64,000 bases of DNA from Oscarella lobularis (taxonomy: Eukaryota > Porifera > Homoscleromorpha > Homosclerophorida > Oscarellidae): NCBI RefSeq assembly GCF_947507565.1, contig NC_089179.1, positions 186,001-250,000 on the forward strand. The letters are read 5' to 3'. Position 1 is the stretch's first letter. The number at the start of each line of letters is the position of its first letter. The position numbers and the translations under genes are program-made. The notes beneath the pieces were generated by a model, which saw nothing but the letters and a program-made list of their open reading frames with translations, did not search any database and was not told where the DNA came from. This document shows, in pieces, positions 1 to 13,316 of this stretch.

Positions 1-2230
1 CTGTGCCTCCTATTCGCCAACCTATCCGTCAGCGAAGGTTTGCGAGACAAAGAAAAGGGCCGTAGCGAGCGTCCCCTCGTGCTAGATTGCGCCTGGACGT
101 TCATCCGCTGTACAAACGCGACGCCGTCCGTTCCTCAAGAGAAACGCCTTTGTTCCTGTGACGACTCGCCGTCAGCGTCGCCGTCGGCAAACGGAAGTTT
201 TTGCTATCGACAAAGCAACTGTAATTTGTAAAAGTTTCGCAACGAATCATCCTATGTCGTTTGATAGCCGCCTGGTCGACGTGGGAACCCTGGTCGCTTT
301 GGGGCCCTGTCTGCGTCCAAGGAGCGTCGAACGTCAGTCAGACGCGACAACGCGTGAGATCCTGCTCGCCGTGCAGCGACTGCTCAGGAAGCGATATCGA
401 TGTACAAGCGAGACAAAATTGCTGCCGTGAGCGGATATTCTGTAGAGAGAAAAAAACGCGTAAACTTCGTGTAGCGATTGACGGCAACTGGGGCCAATGG
501 AGCGCGTGGCTTGCGTCGGCGACTTGCGGCAACGTTACGCGTCAACGCTTTCGACAGTGCGACAGTCACGCGTGCGGTGGAAAACCCTGCGACGGCGACT
601 TCTTCGAGACGAATACGTCGTATTCGTGCTGTCGTAAGGAAGACAGAGAGGCGTCGTTTTGATTTTTTTCTAGCGAGTCTTATAGCGACAGACGGCACGT
701 GGGGCGCGTGGACGTTTCACGCGTGGACGCCTTCGTGCGGCCGCGCCGTTCGAGTCAAGACGAGAGCATGCGAAGGAGCCGTATGCGGCGGCGTAAATCA
801 CTGCGAGGGAGATAAAGACGAGAGCGAATTCGATACGATCTGCTGTCGTAAGAATTTCGACGCCCTGTTCATGATGCGTATAGCGTGGCTTTTGATCTCC
901 AGCTGTGAACGGTGGCTGGTCCGTTGTGGCCGTCGGAAATTGGTCGTCAGAATGCGGCAACATATCTAGAATAGTAAAGCGAAATTGCACGAATCCGCCT
1001 CCCAACGAATGCGGTAAAGATTGCAAGGGGAGTAGCGTGTACCTAGAAGAAAGAATCACGCCGTGCCGTAAGTTGTCCTGCATAATCATTCATTTCGTAT
1101 CTTCTACTGTATAACCCATAGCAACAACGCCAATGCCGTCAACGGCTGCTTCAACTCCTGTTTTATTGTTTAGTCCGAGTAGTGGTGCTCGTGGATCGAT
1201 TTCTCACCTTCGTAAGTTTATATGTGTTCTTTGACGAGGCTACATGGTTATGAAGTCTTGTGTTTTTCAGATCCTGCTATTGTTGCCTCTCTGATTGCAG
1301 TTCCTGTGATTCTTTCAATTCCTTTCTTTATCTGGGTCGTCGTTCTCGTACAAAAACGGTGAGCAGGACCGAAGGTAGTTGCTTTGAGCGGTCCAAGACA
1401 CCCTCCTCTTCTCTTAGAAATCAACCGCGTCCAAGGAAACATCGCGGCAAAATTCACGCGACTAGAGCGGTAAGCGTACGAGGATCCTTTCGAAAGATTG
1501 TGTCTCGGCTTCGACCCAAAACGCCACGCGAAACAAACAACGAAATCTACGAGGAATCGAATCAGGTTCCAATGAATACGTTTAGTTCTCACATGACGCT
1601 CGGCAATCCGGCGTACATCTTTGGAGAACCCCCTAAGCAAGGGCTTCAAAATATGAGAACCCCAACTCCGATTCAAGTATCGCCATCCCCAGCACCCCCA
1701 AGTAGTCATTATGTTGTAGAGGATGAATCAACGCAGCCCTACTATCATGACGTAGAAGATCACAAAGACAGCAGTGATGATACGCATTCGAATGCGACAG
1801 TGTACGAGACATTGTCAAAGTATGACCAGAAGCAGTTGCGTTATCCAAACCATGTAGCAACAATGCCTCTTGCTGGTGCGAACGCGAGTCCCGTAGTGGA
1901 ATCTATTAAGTATGCTAGTATGAATTCAAGACCATCGCTTGATGGATCAATTGCTTCATCAGGACACAGTGAGAATGCGCTGTTGCCTAGCAACGCTGCA
2001 AGAGGCACTAACGTTTCTAATCCTCTTTTCAAAATTGAAATTGGTAGTCAAGAGAATGAGGAGGGCAGAAATTTGACGGGCTATGAACAATGCATAGACC
2101 ATCGGAAAATCGCATAGATAAAATTTCACAGGCAGAACATCAGTCTGGCGAAGGCAGAAATTCAACGATTGGCTACGAAAAAATGTACAGACCCTCTGAC
2201 AGCCACATAGCTAAAATGCAAGCGCATTGA
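1..2230 (+). CDS. TSP1-repeat single-pass membrane protein (5' end outside window)
   Basis: The reading frame is open from base 1, so the true start lies to the left. Four thrombospondin type 1-like modules follow (about 268-430, 475-625, 685-850, 905-1070). Each opens with a W-rich strand such as WSTWEPW or NWGQW, has a conserved Cys pattern ending in CC, and sits in its own exon; most exons end at a donor inside the CCR codon, the usual arrangement of shuffled extracellular modules. A Ser/Thr-rich stalk (about 1120-1210) leads to one hydrophobic helix (about 1270-1360, core VASLIAVPVILSIPFFIW) and a cytoplasmic tail with NPAYIFGE and NPLFKIE motifs. Such a protein would act at the cell surface as a matrix or ligand receptor. 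The frame stops at 2117, but a second copy of a tail motif continues in another frame to a stop at 2230 (see findings). I cannot name an orthologue. Confidence 0.75.
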
Positions 2231-2378
2231 GTAAAAATAGTGATTAGAATCGTTTAATTAATTGAAAATTTAAGCGCAGACATAGAATATGCAGTTGGTA
2301 TCAACCCGCTTCTGCAAAGCGTTCCCGTATTACCGAAATGAATGCGCGATGGGATAGGGATTACTTTCTCTAGCCATC

Positions 2379-2833
2379 ATGGATCCGTCTGGTGGAGAAG
2401 AGCGACGCGATCACCGAACGCCGACCGATCGTCTGAACGTTCTCAGACTGGTGCGCGAACCGCGAGTAACGAACGCGATCCGATCGGCACCCTCCCCTTT
2501 CCCCCGTGACGAAGAAAAAAAAACCGACATACCCTAGCAAGGAATGAAAAGTCGCGACGATCTTCGAATCTCGCCCGCCTACTCGATCCCAATTTCCTCT
2601 TCGCTAGACGCCGGACTAGTCTCTCTCCCCCGATCCCTCCCAATCCTAATCGCTTCCCCTCCGCGCGCACGCACACACAGATTGACGTCGGCGGCGTCCA
2701 ATGGCGTCGTTACGCTCTCGCCGCCGGTCTCGCCAGTCCCAAGGACGACGCGCTGCTCGTCGCGTGGAATCGCCTGCTCTCACGCGGCATCGCCGCTTGG
2801 TTTCACGGTCACGAATCGATCGATTCCGTCGTC

Positions 2834-2872
<39 letters not shown>

Positions 2873-5800
2873 AGCCCCCCGCCCACGACGCGACCCCGAT
2901 CGACGCCGCAACCGAACGAATCGACGACGGAGACGACGTGGCGACGACAATTGTGGGTCTTCTGGACGTCAATCGAAACGTCGGCCGAAGTGCAACGGCT
3001 TGTCGGTACGGAATTGGAAGGTAAGGAAGACCCCGACGCGCGTCGAACGGGAATCGGGGCCCTCAGGGGGGTCCCCCCTCCTCTCACCCCTCTTCCCCCT
3101 CCGTCAGAAATCGACTCTGGAAGCGGCGTTAGCGACGGCGACGAATGCCACGCGGCTATGCTTGCCGCCTATCACTGCCTTCTAACGAGGTATCGCATCC
3201 GCGCGACTATATGTATAGAACCCCGGCGGCGAAAAGAAAAACTATAGGGTTCTCATCGAAAATCGTTTCGCGTGCGTCGGACGATGGTTCGTCAAGCCCC
3301 AATTGACCGACGCCGTTCGCAACGTGGCAACGCCCATCGCGACGGCGACGGCGGCGGCGACGGCAACAACATGTGCAATTAATCGGTATTTATATATATA
3401 TTGTATACTCTCTTCCGGTGCGGACCGTCTCATCTCATCTATAGCGATTCGGTTCTATACGCCTTTTCGCTCTTTGTACACGGTGGCCGCTGGCTTTGTG
3501 CCGCCGTCGACGTGCGACTCTGCTCGGCACTCGAATATCTCAATAGGTCGCATTTGAGTTGCCGGCAACCGGCGACGGAACCTCCGCCGAGAGGTGTCGT
3601 TTTTTTTTTCGACTCTCCCCACCCGTGTGACGTCTTCTTTTCAGTTTTACTCTGCCCCAGCGGCGTCGGCGGAACGTTGAAATTGCCTTTGCCGCGATTT
3701 GTCGTCGCCGCGGCGAAAGACGGCCGGGAAGCGATTTTGAAGGAGTGGTCCGTCTTTTATCCGGCTCTCGTGCCGAAAGCGGCTGCAATGGCGGCGTCGG
3801 CGCGTCGGGACGGCGGGGAACTTCCGGGTTTGGTTGAAGTGGATGTCCAAGGAATTCGCCTTCTCTATCCATCGGCTCTCGTCTTGGTTGTAAATCGTAA
3901 GAAGACGCTGAGAGGAAAGTCGGCGAAAGGCGAAGTATCCCTTGTTGGCTTGCTTGATGAATTGGCGAAACTCAGTTGGGAATTAAATATTAGCGGTAGT
4001 GCGCCGATGACGTCGAGGTGAGGTGGGACGACCGAAAATGGGGGAAGGGGGAAACGCGTTCTTTTTATAGTCAACAAACTATTGTTGGCAGCATTGGGAG
4101 TATGAGCGGCAGTAGCGCGTCGTCCGCTTCGACCTCTAAGGGCTTTTTTCCCCACGTCGGCTCGCTCAATAAAGATCCGTGCAACTGTGGAAGAACGAAG
4201 TAAGGTCTTGCACTATAGTCAATAATAAGATATTCTCGAAATTGAAATTATCGCTCACATACTGAACAATATTGGCGTATCTCTAACTAGTCTCACAGAA
4301 AAGTAAACAGTACTCGTCTACATACCGTTTTAGAGCGTTTAGACGATTGAATTCTTACCCGCCGTAGTAATGCTCGTATCACTATTTTCCCAGGCAAAAG
4401 AGCAGTTTAAAAGTGAGAGGAAAAGAGGCCCAATCGGCATTAGGAGCCGGCGGCGGACACCGAAAAGGAGACGCTCCATTTCATCGTCGAAAAATGCCTC
4501 AAGGCGACGACGTGACGGAAAAGGCGTCCCCGAGTTGCAGCAACGAATTTGGTCCGAGCGTCGCTGCGCTGGCGAAACACGTCACCGCCGCCGCCGCGTC
4601 TTCGTCAACGACGACGGCGGCGACGGCGACGGCGACGGCGACGGGTGCAGCGAAACTACCGGTCACATCGCGTTCCACTTCCGTCCTCGCCGAGTCTCCG
4701 TTGCCGTCGCCGTTTCTGCGTCGATCGCATCAGACGTCTTTGCTTACCGCCGTCGCCGCAGTGGGACAAAGTCCAATTCAGAACAGCGTCGGCGGCAGCG
4801 GCGGATCTTTCGATCCAAAGACGTTCAATTTTGATTCTTCGCTGGCCTCGTCGCGACTCAAAGGAAGCGCAACGCAGCAGCAACAGCAACAGCAACAACT
4901 TCCGAATTCTACTGGAGATACACCGCTGTCTCCCGGAAAACGATCGTTTCTCAAGAAAGATGATTACAAACCGACAAACGCTATTTCTTCTCCGTCGGTT
5001 TGGGAGTCATATCGATTGCCTGCCAGTAGAGATTGCCCTCGGCCCCAATTCCCTCTGGAGCGTGAAATGGACTGGGCGGAAGACGACGGAGAGCCAGCAG
5101 CCAAGAGGTTAAAAACCCTCGATATTAAATAATTAATTGATTGTTTCGTTTTAGACATTTGAGTGAAAAGGAACCGGCAGCGAATCCGATGTCTATTGAT
5201 TTATCCGGGGCGCCCGACGACGACGACGACGAAGTCATTGACCTGTCCTACGTCGCAACGACGCCGACGCCGACAACGGCAACGGCAAGATCGACGAGAA
5301 GACGAAGCGGTTCGCGATCGCGGCGTACATCCAAAGTGAAACGAAGCGAGAAATTAAATCGGAAAGGATCCGTCTCCACGACGACGACGACCAAATTGGC
5401 GTCGTCGCCACTTTCTCCTGAACCGTCGCCCGTCGACGACGTGTTTGACGGGACGACGGCGACGGCGACGACGGAAACGGTAGCGGCAACGTCGGCGAAG
5501 ACGACGTCAACCACCGTGCCGCCAATAAAAGACTTTTTCTCGCACGAAAACCTCGTCATCGTTGGCAATGAATTAGACAATCTTTTCGATAACGATGACG
5601 ATGGGACGTCGAATCCTCTCGCCGCTGGCGGTGGTGGTGGCGGTGGCGGCGGCGGCGGCGGCGGCTCTGCCGTCGGTGCTGGCGGAATCGTAGCGACGGG
5701 AAAGAGCGTCGCGACCGGTACCATGGTCGCTCCGAGGGGAATTCGAGACGGAGGCGGCGGCGTAGACGCGTGCTTTCCCACGCCGCCGTCGTCACTTGAG

Positions 5801-8800
5801 CAGCCCTCTCCGGCAACGGCGGACGAAGGGAGTGCGGCGAGAAGTCATGAGCAGATGAAAGGGAGGATGTCGGTCGCCGTGGCGCGATCGGCGACGGCGC
5901 CGACCGAAGAATTGAAATATCCGGTCGAGGTATAAATACTAGGGAACGTAGGACGAGTTTTTAAAAATCGCTCGTTTTTTCTTCTATGCTAGATTTTGAA
6001 GCTGAATGAAGAGTGCGTCGTCAGCTGCCTGTTTTCGGCGATTGAATTACCCAGCAAGGGAATGATGCCCCCGTTGAAGTCTCATTCTCATTTGACCTAC
6101 ATTCCATCAACGCAAGATGTAGAACGACCCTTAAAATGTACCTCCCTTTAGTACGATTTTCTCTCTTCTTTAGGATGAGAACAAAGCGTTGAATCCATTC
6201 ACTAAAGAACCGTAAGGAAAACACGAGCCTTTACACACACACACACATTGTGCGCACTAATTCAATTGTCTGCCTGCAGGACTCCAATACTTCTAGGCGG
6301 ATCCGCTCTCACCCCATTACCCGACTTCAAGCAAATCGTCCCATCCGGCAGACAGCTCCAGCAGCCCCAGTCGACGCCAGCGTCGACGTCGCTCGCAACG
6401 ACGGGCCGCGTACCACCACGATCAGTCGTCAATTCCGTCAGTTCGCCGTGCTCGCACTGTTCGACGCCGCTACCCGCCTTGTCTGATGGCAGCGGCTCGG
6501 CGGCGACGGCGCCGCCGGGAAGTCTCATGCGACATCCGGCTGTGGGTCCATTGCACTCGCATTCGCTTCTCGTCAGTTTGCTCGCCTCGTCGCAAATTCA
6601 CATGCGACTTTCCGCCACGTACGAATTTCCGCCGCCTCCGTCGCGACCTGTCCCTGCAAGCAAATCCCTGTGTCTTCGGCCAGTGCGGCAAATATCCGAA
6701 GGATTTGACACCTCCGCGTTTTCTTCTCCTTCGAGAATGAAAAATCAACAAATGACCGAAGTGCCGCCGCCTCCGTCATCGTCGTCGTCGCCTGCGACGG
6801 ATTTGATTGAGCTCTTTCAGCGACACTGCCTTGCGTCTGTGGCGTTTCAGTCGCAATGGAACGGCGCGCGAGTCGTGGAGCGAACGAGCAGCCAGACATT
6901 GACACCGCTGAACGACATCCTAAACGGGCGATTGATTGAACGGAATTTGCAATTGGGACGAGAATTGCTGCTGAGACATTCGCCGTTCTGCGGCAGCGGC
7001 AACTATCCGGGAAGCCGAGCCGGCGACGAAGACGGTATGGGAATCTTTCTTTTCCCGTAGAGATACGCATCTATAGAGTTTCTATTTAGGTTCCCTTGTG
7101 ATGACGTCTTGCATTCGAGGAGAAAAGGACTTCTGTAACAAGGAATTGAAAGAGTTGAACTCGTTGCTAAGGCGAAACAATCTGGCGCGAGACGGTCCGG
7201 ATACCGAACCGTTATCAATTGAACAATTTGAAAGATTGGCCAATACTGGTTATATAGTTATATAGAAAACAAGTAGTATGTTTAAAAATGTTTCTCTTTC
7301 AGAGAGATTGTCTTGTTTGAAGACGTTACCTGTTCCTGCTGTGCAGGTGGGATACGACGGGGAAATTATTTCCGTTTCACCCGTTGCGCTGGTCAATTGG
7401 GTAAGTAGCATAATTGACCAAGAGTCTGACCACACACAATTGGTATTGTATTTGTATTGTAGGAAAAGTTGCAGTTGGAACCGTACTCAAATTCCCACAA
7501 CGTCATCTACTTCGCCGTCGCGCCGGAACCTCTGAATGGCGTTCGAACGTTTTTGAAGCAATTGTCGCAAGTTTACGAGGTGCGCGTTCGCGCGATACGA
7601 AAAGCAAGAAGTCTCGTTCGAATCATTTCATTTTATATACGTAGGACTGTCGTCTGGGCAAACACACGCCTAGTTCCAAAACGAGAGAAGGAATAGTCAA
7701 ATCTGGTAAGAAATACACCGATCGCGTGTCGAGCGACGACACAAGTTGGTTTTCCAAACAAGGTACGTTAGAAAAAACAATTGTTATTATTATTATTATT
7801 ATTATTTTGTCACAGGCACGTCGGCGTTCGCCCAGCAATGGCAAAGCGTAGCACGCGCGTGCCGTCACGCCGTCGTACCCTACGTTTCGACGACTCTATC
7901 GGAAGCGCACAGCGCCGCCGGCGTCGTCGATCAAGCCCGCTTCACCGTCGTCGTTTACGTCTTTATCCCGTCGCGAAACGTCGCCTCGACCGGAATGCCG
8001 TCGAATCAGGAATTCACCCTACGCTGCTTTCACGAAATCATCGAAGCGTTGCCGCCTCGCATTCGCTCGGACGTCGTTCTACAAGTGAGAACGTGAAATA
8101 GATTAAATTATTTTAATTAATAGCGAATGATGTATCTAAGGCGGTGCCTTTCGACGTGACATTGGATCACTGCTACATGCGATTAAGCTCTGAGGCGTCG
8201 TCCGAGTGGCCTTATAAGAGTTTGGCCCTGTCGATTTATGGCCAGTGTCGACCGTCAACGCAACTGCCGTCGCGAGGCAAACTGCTCACGTCGTTTGGCG
8301 CGTTGTGTTGGAACAAGAATCTGGTAAGGAAAACGGTTATTAAAAAATATATATATATAATTTAATGTATTCAGGTGGAAAATGCGTTGCCTCGCGTTTT
8401 CACTCCGGTTTTTGCACTGGAAGAAACGCCGCCGTTGCTGTCCTTCGATTCGGACGGCTTGGATGACGTCGATGGCGCGTCTTCGGACCATTGGCTCTTC
8501 TGTGGCTACTCGTGGATCAATGACAATAAGCTCTTGGTCGCAGTGCTGACTGACGCGCGCGGAAGCGTACTAGAACCGACCGTCATATCAGTATCAAAGT
8601 AAGTGAAAGAGAAACGCGCGCACGAAGAGAAATTGACTTCGCCTTAGGTCCCACGATCTGACCGCGAGTCAACTGCTTCTCTCAGCCTTCAAGAATTTAT
8701 ACGAGTTCTGCGTTGACTTCGTCTCTCGCGTGCGACAGCAGTTTCGCATCGTTTTTACGCGCGTCGGCGGCGCGACGACGTTGAGTTCTGATGAATTGCT

Positions 8801-9915
8801 TGCGTGGCGTCGGCTCCTGACGCGTCGTCGTCTTTTGGCGACGAATTCGAAGCTCGCTGATTGTCGAATTGCGAAAGCGTTGCCGTCTAGTTACGTACAC
8901 TCAACAATTCTCTCGGCGTCAGTTGTGAGCCTGGAAATGGATGATAAACTGCGGGTCGTATCGTCGGAAGGTAAAGCGAGAAGGCCAACAACAACTGGTT
9001 TAGCGAGTAAACGCCTTTCTCTGCCTTCCTTCTCAGGCAAACGTAGTTCGTCGACACTGCTTGTATTTCCGTCGGATTTTGACGCAAAACAGCCGACCAC
9101 TTTCAAGGAACTCTCGTCAGAAACGATTCCACTCGGAAGTGGCAGTGCCAACATGGGAAGCTTCGACGCGGCGACAGCTGCAGCCGCAGCTGCCGCCGCC
9201 GCAGCGACCAACTCCACCGACGCACTCGACCTGGCGACGACAGCAGACGATCTTCTTACCAGTATGACTTCATTGTCGAAGCACGGCGGAGGACGCGAAT
9301 CGACTGCCTCGTCGGAAGTGGACACTTTTCTGTTCAATCCGCCGTCGACTGAAGCGACGTCCGCTGCCTCGCATATCGCCGATTTTCGAGCGGAAGAGCA
9401 CTCGTTGGCCGACACGCCGACTGATATGCCCTTTTTGCTGAGCGGAACGAGTTCTGAGGAGAAAGGCGCTGATGCAGGTCCAGAAATTGGAAGCAAGACC
9501 AAAGGAAAAAACGATGCAGAGAGCAGTCTATGCAATGGCTATTTATTTGTGTGTCTCGATGAGACCGGCAAAGACGAGACGACGCCAACTGTAATAAAGG
9601 TGAAGTGGGTACACGACTAAGGGCGGGAGAGTTGACGATTTTTTTCAATTAGGGATCTCTATCTGTGTGTTCTCACACCAAACCTCTATTGTACCAGCAA
9701 CATTTGAGGTAACACGGCTCTAATAAAACGACGCCTGTCCAACGTTTTTTTCGTCTAGATTCATAATGGAGCGTTACGACGCCCTCTCTTGGCTTGGATT
9801 GGATCTGACCACGGGTCGTCGTTCGTCTGGCCTGCCATTTCACTTGTCCGTTGCTGAGACACTGGCTGGAGAAGTGGACGGCGTTTTCTCTCATCTCATT
9901 CACTCCGAAACGTAA
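2379..9915 (+). CDS. MED13: Mediator complex subunit 13 (CDK8 kinase module)
   Basis: MED13 links the CDK8/cyclin C/MED12 kinase module to core Mediator in the nucleus. Recognisable from end to end: N-terminal domain with IDVGGVQWRRY (2681 on), LWVFWTS (about 2948) and VGRWFVKP (about 3276); VQGIRLLYPSALVLV (about 3845); FPTPPSSLEQ (about 5773) and YIPSTQD (about 6100) in the disordered middle; then the conserved C-terminal half (about 7300-9700) with WEKLQLEPY, an ALPPRIRSDVVLQ segment, LLTRRRLLATNSKLADCRI and LSASVVSLEM. The last exon, MERYDALSWLGLD, matches the usual MED13 C-terminus. The start at 2379 gives a phase-0 first exon (2379-2450) joining cleanly to 2681. There are many introns of about 50-200 bp. 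The disordered parts hold long Pro, Gly, Gln, Thr and Ala runs encoded by CCG/GGC/ACG-type repeats. The vertebrate paralogue MED13L cannot be distinguished; a single gene is expected. Confidence 0.95.
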
Positions 9916-10373
9916 CGGTAAAGGGTCTAGAGCTGCTGCTGCTGCTGCTTATTGGCAAAGGGGAGAGATTTATATATTTTAAATTTTGGTTTTGTAATGT
10001 GCCAATGTACAGAGAAGAGGGAGTTTTTAATTTCAGAGTAGCGATAAGGTATATATTTGTGTATCCCTCTCCCCCAACGTTTTCCTTTGTCGCCCCCCCC
10101 CCCCCCGGATAAGGATCACGTCTATGATTATGTAGATTGAGTTGTATTTGCGATGCTGTCGTATCGGACATTACATACAGTACATGAAATTTCTCTGACT
10201 TTAATTATTACTAAGTACTCGCCTTTTTTACAAGACTGTATGAAATAGTGTACGCTTTGATGTCTTTTGCATATCATAGAATTACTATTGTCTATCTGTG
10301 CGTCTTGTTGAATTTTCAGTAGCAATTTCATAAGGAATGCGTGGTACAGAAAAAAAACAAGCAGACTGAATTT
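9916..10373. other. Intergenic gap between convergent MED13 and ACADS
   Basis: This 458-bp stretch holds the two opposed 3' ends. It contains a short GCT repeat (about 9932-9950), an AT-rich part and a run of about 15 C (about 10093-10107). No coding segment or RNA gene could be supported. Confidence 0.6.
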
Positions 10374-12020
10374 TCATGCGTTTTGTTCTTTTAGAACCTG
10401 TCCGGCAATGACCAGACGCTGAATTTCGCTTGTGCCTTCATAAATTTCCGTGATGCGAGCATCGCGATAGTGCCGTTCAGCCTGCATCTCCTGAACATAG
10501 CCCATGCCTCCAAGAACTTGAATAGCCTTTTTCGACGTCACAATAGAAAGCGGATATCGAAGGATGAAAGTCTTACCTGGTGTGACACAAAAGTGGCAGT
10601 TTCCGACGCCGTCAGCTTGGCCATGGCGGCGGCTTTTACGTGCGGTCTTCCGGAATCCTTCAGGGCAGCGGCCTTCCACGTGAGCAGTCTTGAACTTTCA
10701 ATGCGACATGCCATATCCGCGATTTTGTTCTAGAAGCATCGTTTGTACAGGAGAGCGCGACGGATTTCTCCCGTTCACCTGAATTGTTTGCATTTTCGCG
10801 ATTGGCTGATTGAACGCCTTTCGTTCCTGAGCGTAACGAACGGCCAATTCGTACGCTGCCTATGAATACAGTAGTGAATGCTCACTCGCACTCAAAGTGG
10901 ACCTAAGGTACCTGAGCTATACCAATAGCCTGGCCAGCAATTCCTATTCTCCCAGCATCGAGAACAGTCTGAAACAAAGAAAATGCGTCTCCTAACTTAC
11001 CCCCCAGCACAAGCACAAAGACACCATTGCTATTTTGAAACCCTGTCCTGGTTCACCAAGCAGATTCTCCTTTGGAATTCGACAGTCTTCGAATATGAGA
11101 TTGCAAGTGGAAGACGCCCTGATGCCCAGCTTCTTCTCCAACTTCCCGAGCGTTAACCCTTCCGTCGGTTTGGGAACAACGAAAGCCGAAATTCCCTAAA
11201 CAGGTTGATTACAGCATCCTGACACTTCAATACTAAATTTGCCTTGTGTTGTAAAGATTTATCAGTCGTGGCAAACACCTTCAATTGAAACGAAAATGAG
11301 CAGCAAGGTCACAATGAATTGGTCGTCTTACAATAGCCGCAGTTGACTCGAACCCGTTCGTGATCCACGCTTTGGTGCCGTTCAACACCCAACAGTCGCC
11401 GTCGTCTCGTGCCGTCGTTGACGCCGCACCAGCATCGCTCCCATTGCCCGGTTCGCTCAGTGCAAACGCTCCAACGCGACTCCCGTCGACATGAGGACCA
11501 ATGAACGTCTCCTTCAAATAGTCGCTTCCGTACTTTTCCAAGGGACCGAGAAAGAGGCTCTGCATGTATGAAGGTTAGTGGGTGTAGGGGCGTGGCACGG
11601 TTTCTCCCCTACGTTATTGACGGAAAGAACGACTCCTGTGGATGCACAGCCCCGGCTTATCTCTTCCATAGCGATAGCATAAGCGAGATAATCCATCCCC
11701 GTTCCTCCGTATTTTTCGCTCGTCGTTAGAGCCATCAGGCCGAGATCGCCCATTCCTTTTACCTTTTTTTTTGACGCTTCTATTGAATAAGGAACTACCT
11801 GTACTAGTTTTTTAACCTGTTTTGCAGGATATCGAGCTTCCTGGTCCAACATGCTTGCAACTGGGGCCAATTCGTTGTCGGCGAAGTCGCGGCAGGTTTT
11901 TCGAAGCATTTCGTGCGTTTCGGGCAGATCCATTAGACTCGACGCTTGCCTAACAAGCGGAAAGGGTCGTCCCCTCCTGAGAAGGAACGCCGCGCGACTA
12001 CAACGCTGCAGAAATGCCAT
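10374..12020 (-). CDS. ACADS: Short-chain acyl-CoA dehydrogenase
   Basis: FAD-dependent mitochondrial enzyme that makes the trans-2,3 double bond in butyryl-CoA and similar short acyl-CoAs, passing electrons to ETF. The N-terminus (12020 down) is Arg/Ser-rich and fits a mitochondrial presequence, then [20 protein letters not shown]. Family signatures: [37 protein letters not shown] (about 11410-11465), [24 protein letters not shown] and [18 protein letters not shown]. The Glu of YEGTSE (near 10430) is the expected catalytic base. Length is about 405 residues, as in animal SCAD. Eight or so exons with introns of about 50-90 bp. The start codon lies 69 bp from the PRR11 start on the other strand, so the two genes probably share a promoter. 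Confidence 0.95.
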
Positions 12021-12089
12021 TGACGCAAAACCGAAACCGGGACGTTAATTCCAACTTCCCCGTATAACGTTTAAAATTGAAACGTCGTG

Positions 12090-13316
12090 ATGCCGCCTCT
12101 TCGAAAGCAGAAACAGCGGCAACGATACCGAAATCGACAGCGCAATAAAGCCAAACTCAGAAAGGCCAAGAGCGAGAAACGAGAACAGCCTGCGGAAGAA
12201 GAAAGTTCGGACGACGAAGCAAACGAAGAACAACAATCGTCTTGGCTTCCTGCATTGAACGTCTCGGCTATCTACGGCGGCTGGAATCAGGTAGCTCTAG
12301 ACATTAGACTCAAGACGAAACGATCGAGGTTGAATTTCTTTCCCAAGGCAGTCGAGTCGTTCAAGGACACTTTATTTCCTTCGCGGCGCCTAGAACGCGA
12401 GCTCAGTTCGACTCGGGAAAAGCTCTGTCAAGTTCAGTCAGAATTGAATGATTTGAAAAGTCGCGAGGCCCATTCCGTGGACTTTTCGTCGACGGCTCCT
12501 CCTCCTCCGCCATCGGCTCCTCCTACTCCTCTGCCGCCGCCGCCGCCACCGCCGCCTCCTCCCCCAATTCGAAGTCCCACCAATTTTAAAATCAGAATTG
12601 TCAAGGGAGCAAATAAGGGAAAAGTACGATATCTATAGGGTGATGAGGATGATGATGATGATACTGAAGTATCGACTCTAGCTTCTTTCTATGGAAAATA
12701 AGCCGAGAATTACCCTTGAAGACATACAGAATGTCAAACTTCGTTCATCACATCCGATGCGAACTCGTTCAAAGGTAATACAATGCAATGCACTGAAAAT
12801 TTAATTAACAAACAAACTCTACTCTCTTTTTTTGGAGACTTCTTCTGGTCAACCTCTCGTTACGCTTACTGATTTGAAAGGAGTGACTCTTCGTCGCGTT
12901 ACAAGACCTTCTCCTAGAAAGACGAGAAAGAGGTACACTGAACAATGCTACGCACCCATTTGTGTGAAAATAGTTATTTTTTCAGTGCTTCTCCGGAAGC
13001 TTTTCAGCTGAGAAAGTCACTAAGAAAAGTCAACGTCTGCAGGTGCCGCCGCAATACTATATATATACTATTACGAGTCAATGGACATTTAGATCACCTG
13101 GTGGCACTCCTCAAATTTCATTCAAAGAGAGTTCTGGCGATGGTCTCACTCCGATGATGACTAAAGCTTTAAAAAGGAAATTTAAGGTAAGAAAGAGCCT
13201 TCCTTCTCGCACACACACACACTACTAGCGTTATATGCACGTGTGTGCAGAACGCGCGCTCTCCGTCGTTGTCTCCTCATCCGGAAGTTTGCGAGGAGTC
13301 GCCAGCACTCGTCTAG
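12090..13316 (+). CDS. PRR11: Proline-rich protein 11
   Basis: PRR11 is a nuclear protein tied to cell-cycle progression and mitosis in vertebrates; its biochemical role is poorly defined. Seen here: a Lys/Arg-rich start; LFPSRRLEREL with a short coiled coil (about 12370-12460); a Pro-only run (about 12500-12560); PRITLEDIQNVKLR (about 12700); QPLVTLTDLKGVTLR (about 12853); LRKSLRKVNV followed by SPGGTPQ (about 13006-13110); and GLTPMMTKALKRKFK near the end. These match the human order of proline run, VKDLLTVKL, VSDLQHVTL, LRKVDVERSPGGTP and LTPVMTQALRRKF. Several introns are very short. Exon edges around 12620-12690 are approximate. The orthologue call rests on motif order as well as similarity. 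Confidence 0.85.

Noticed and set aside
10093-10107. Poly-C run as a telomere or quadruplex element
   Set aside because: A simple homopolymer in a 3' flank with no repeated motif.
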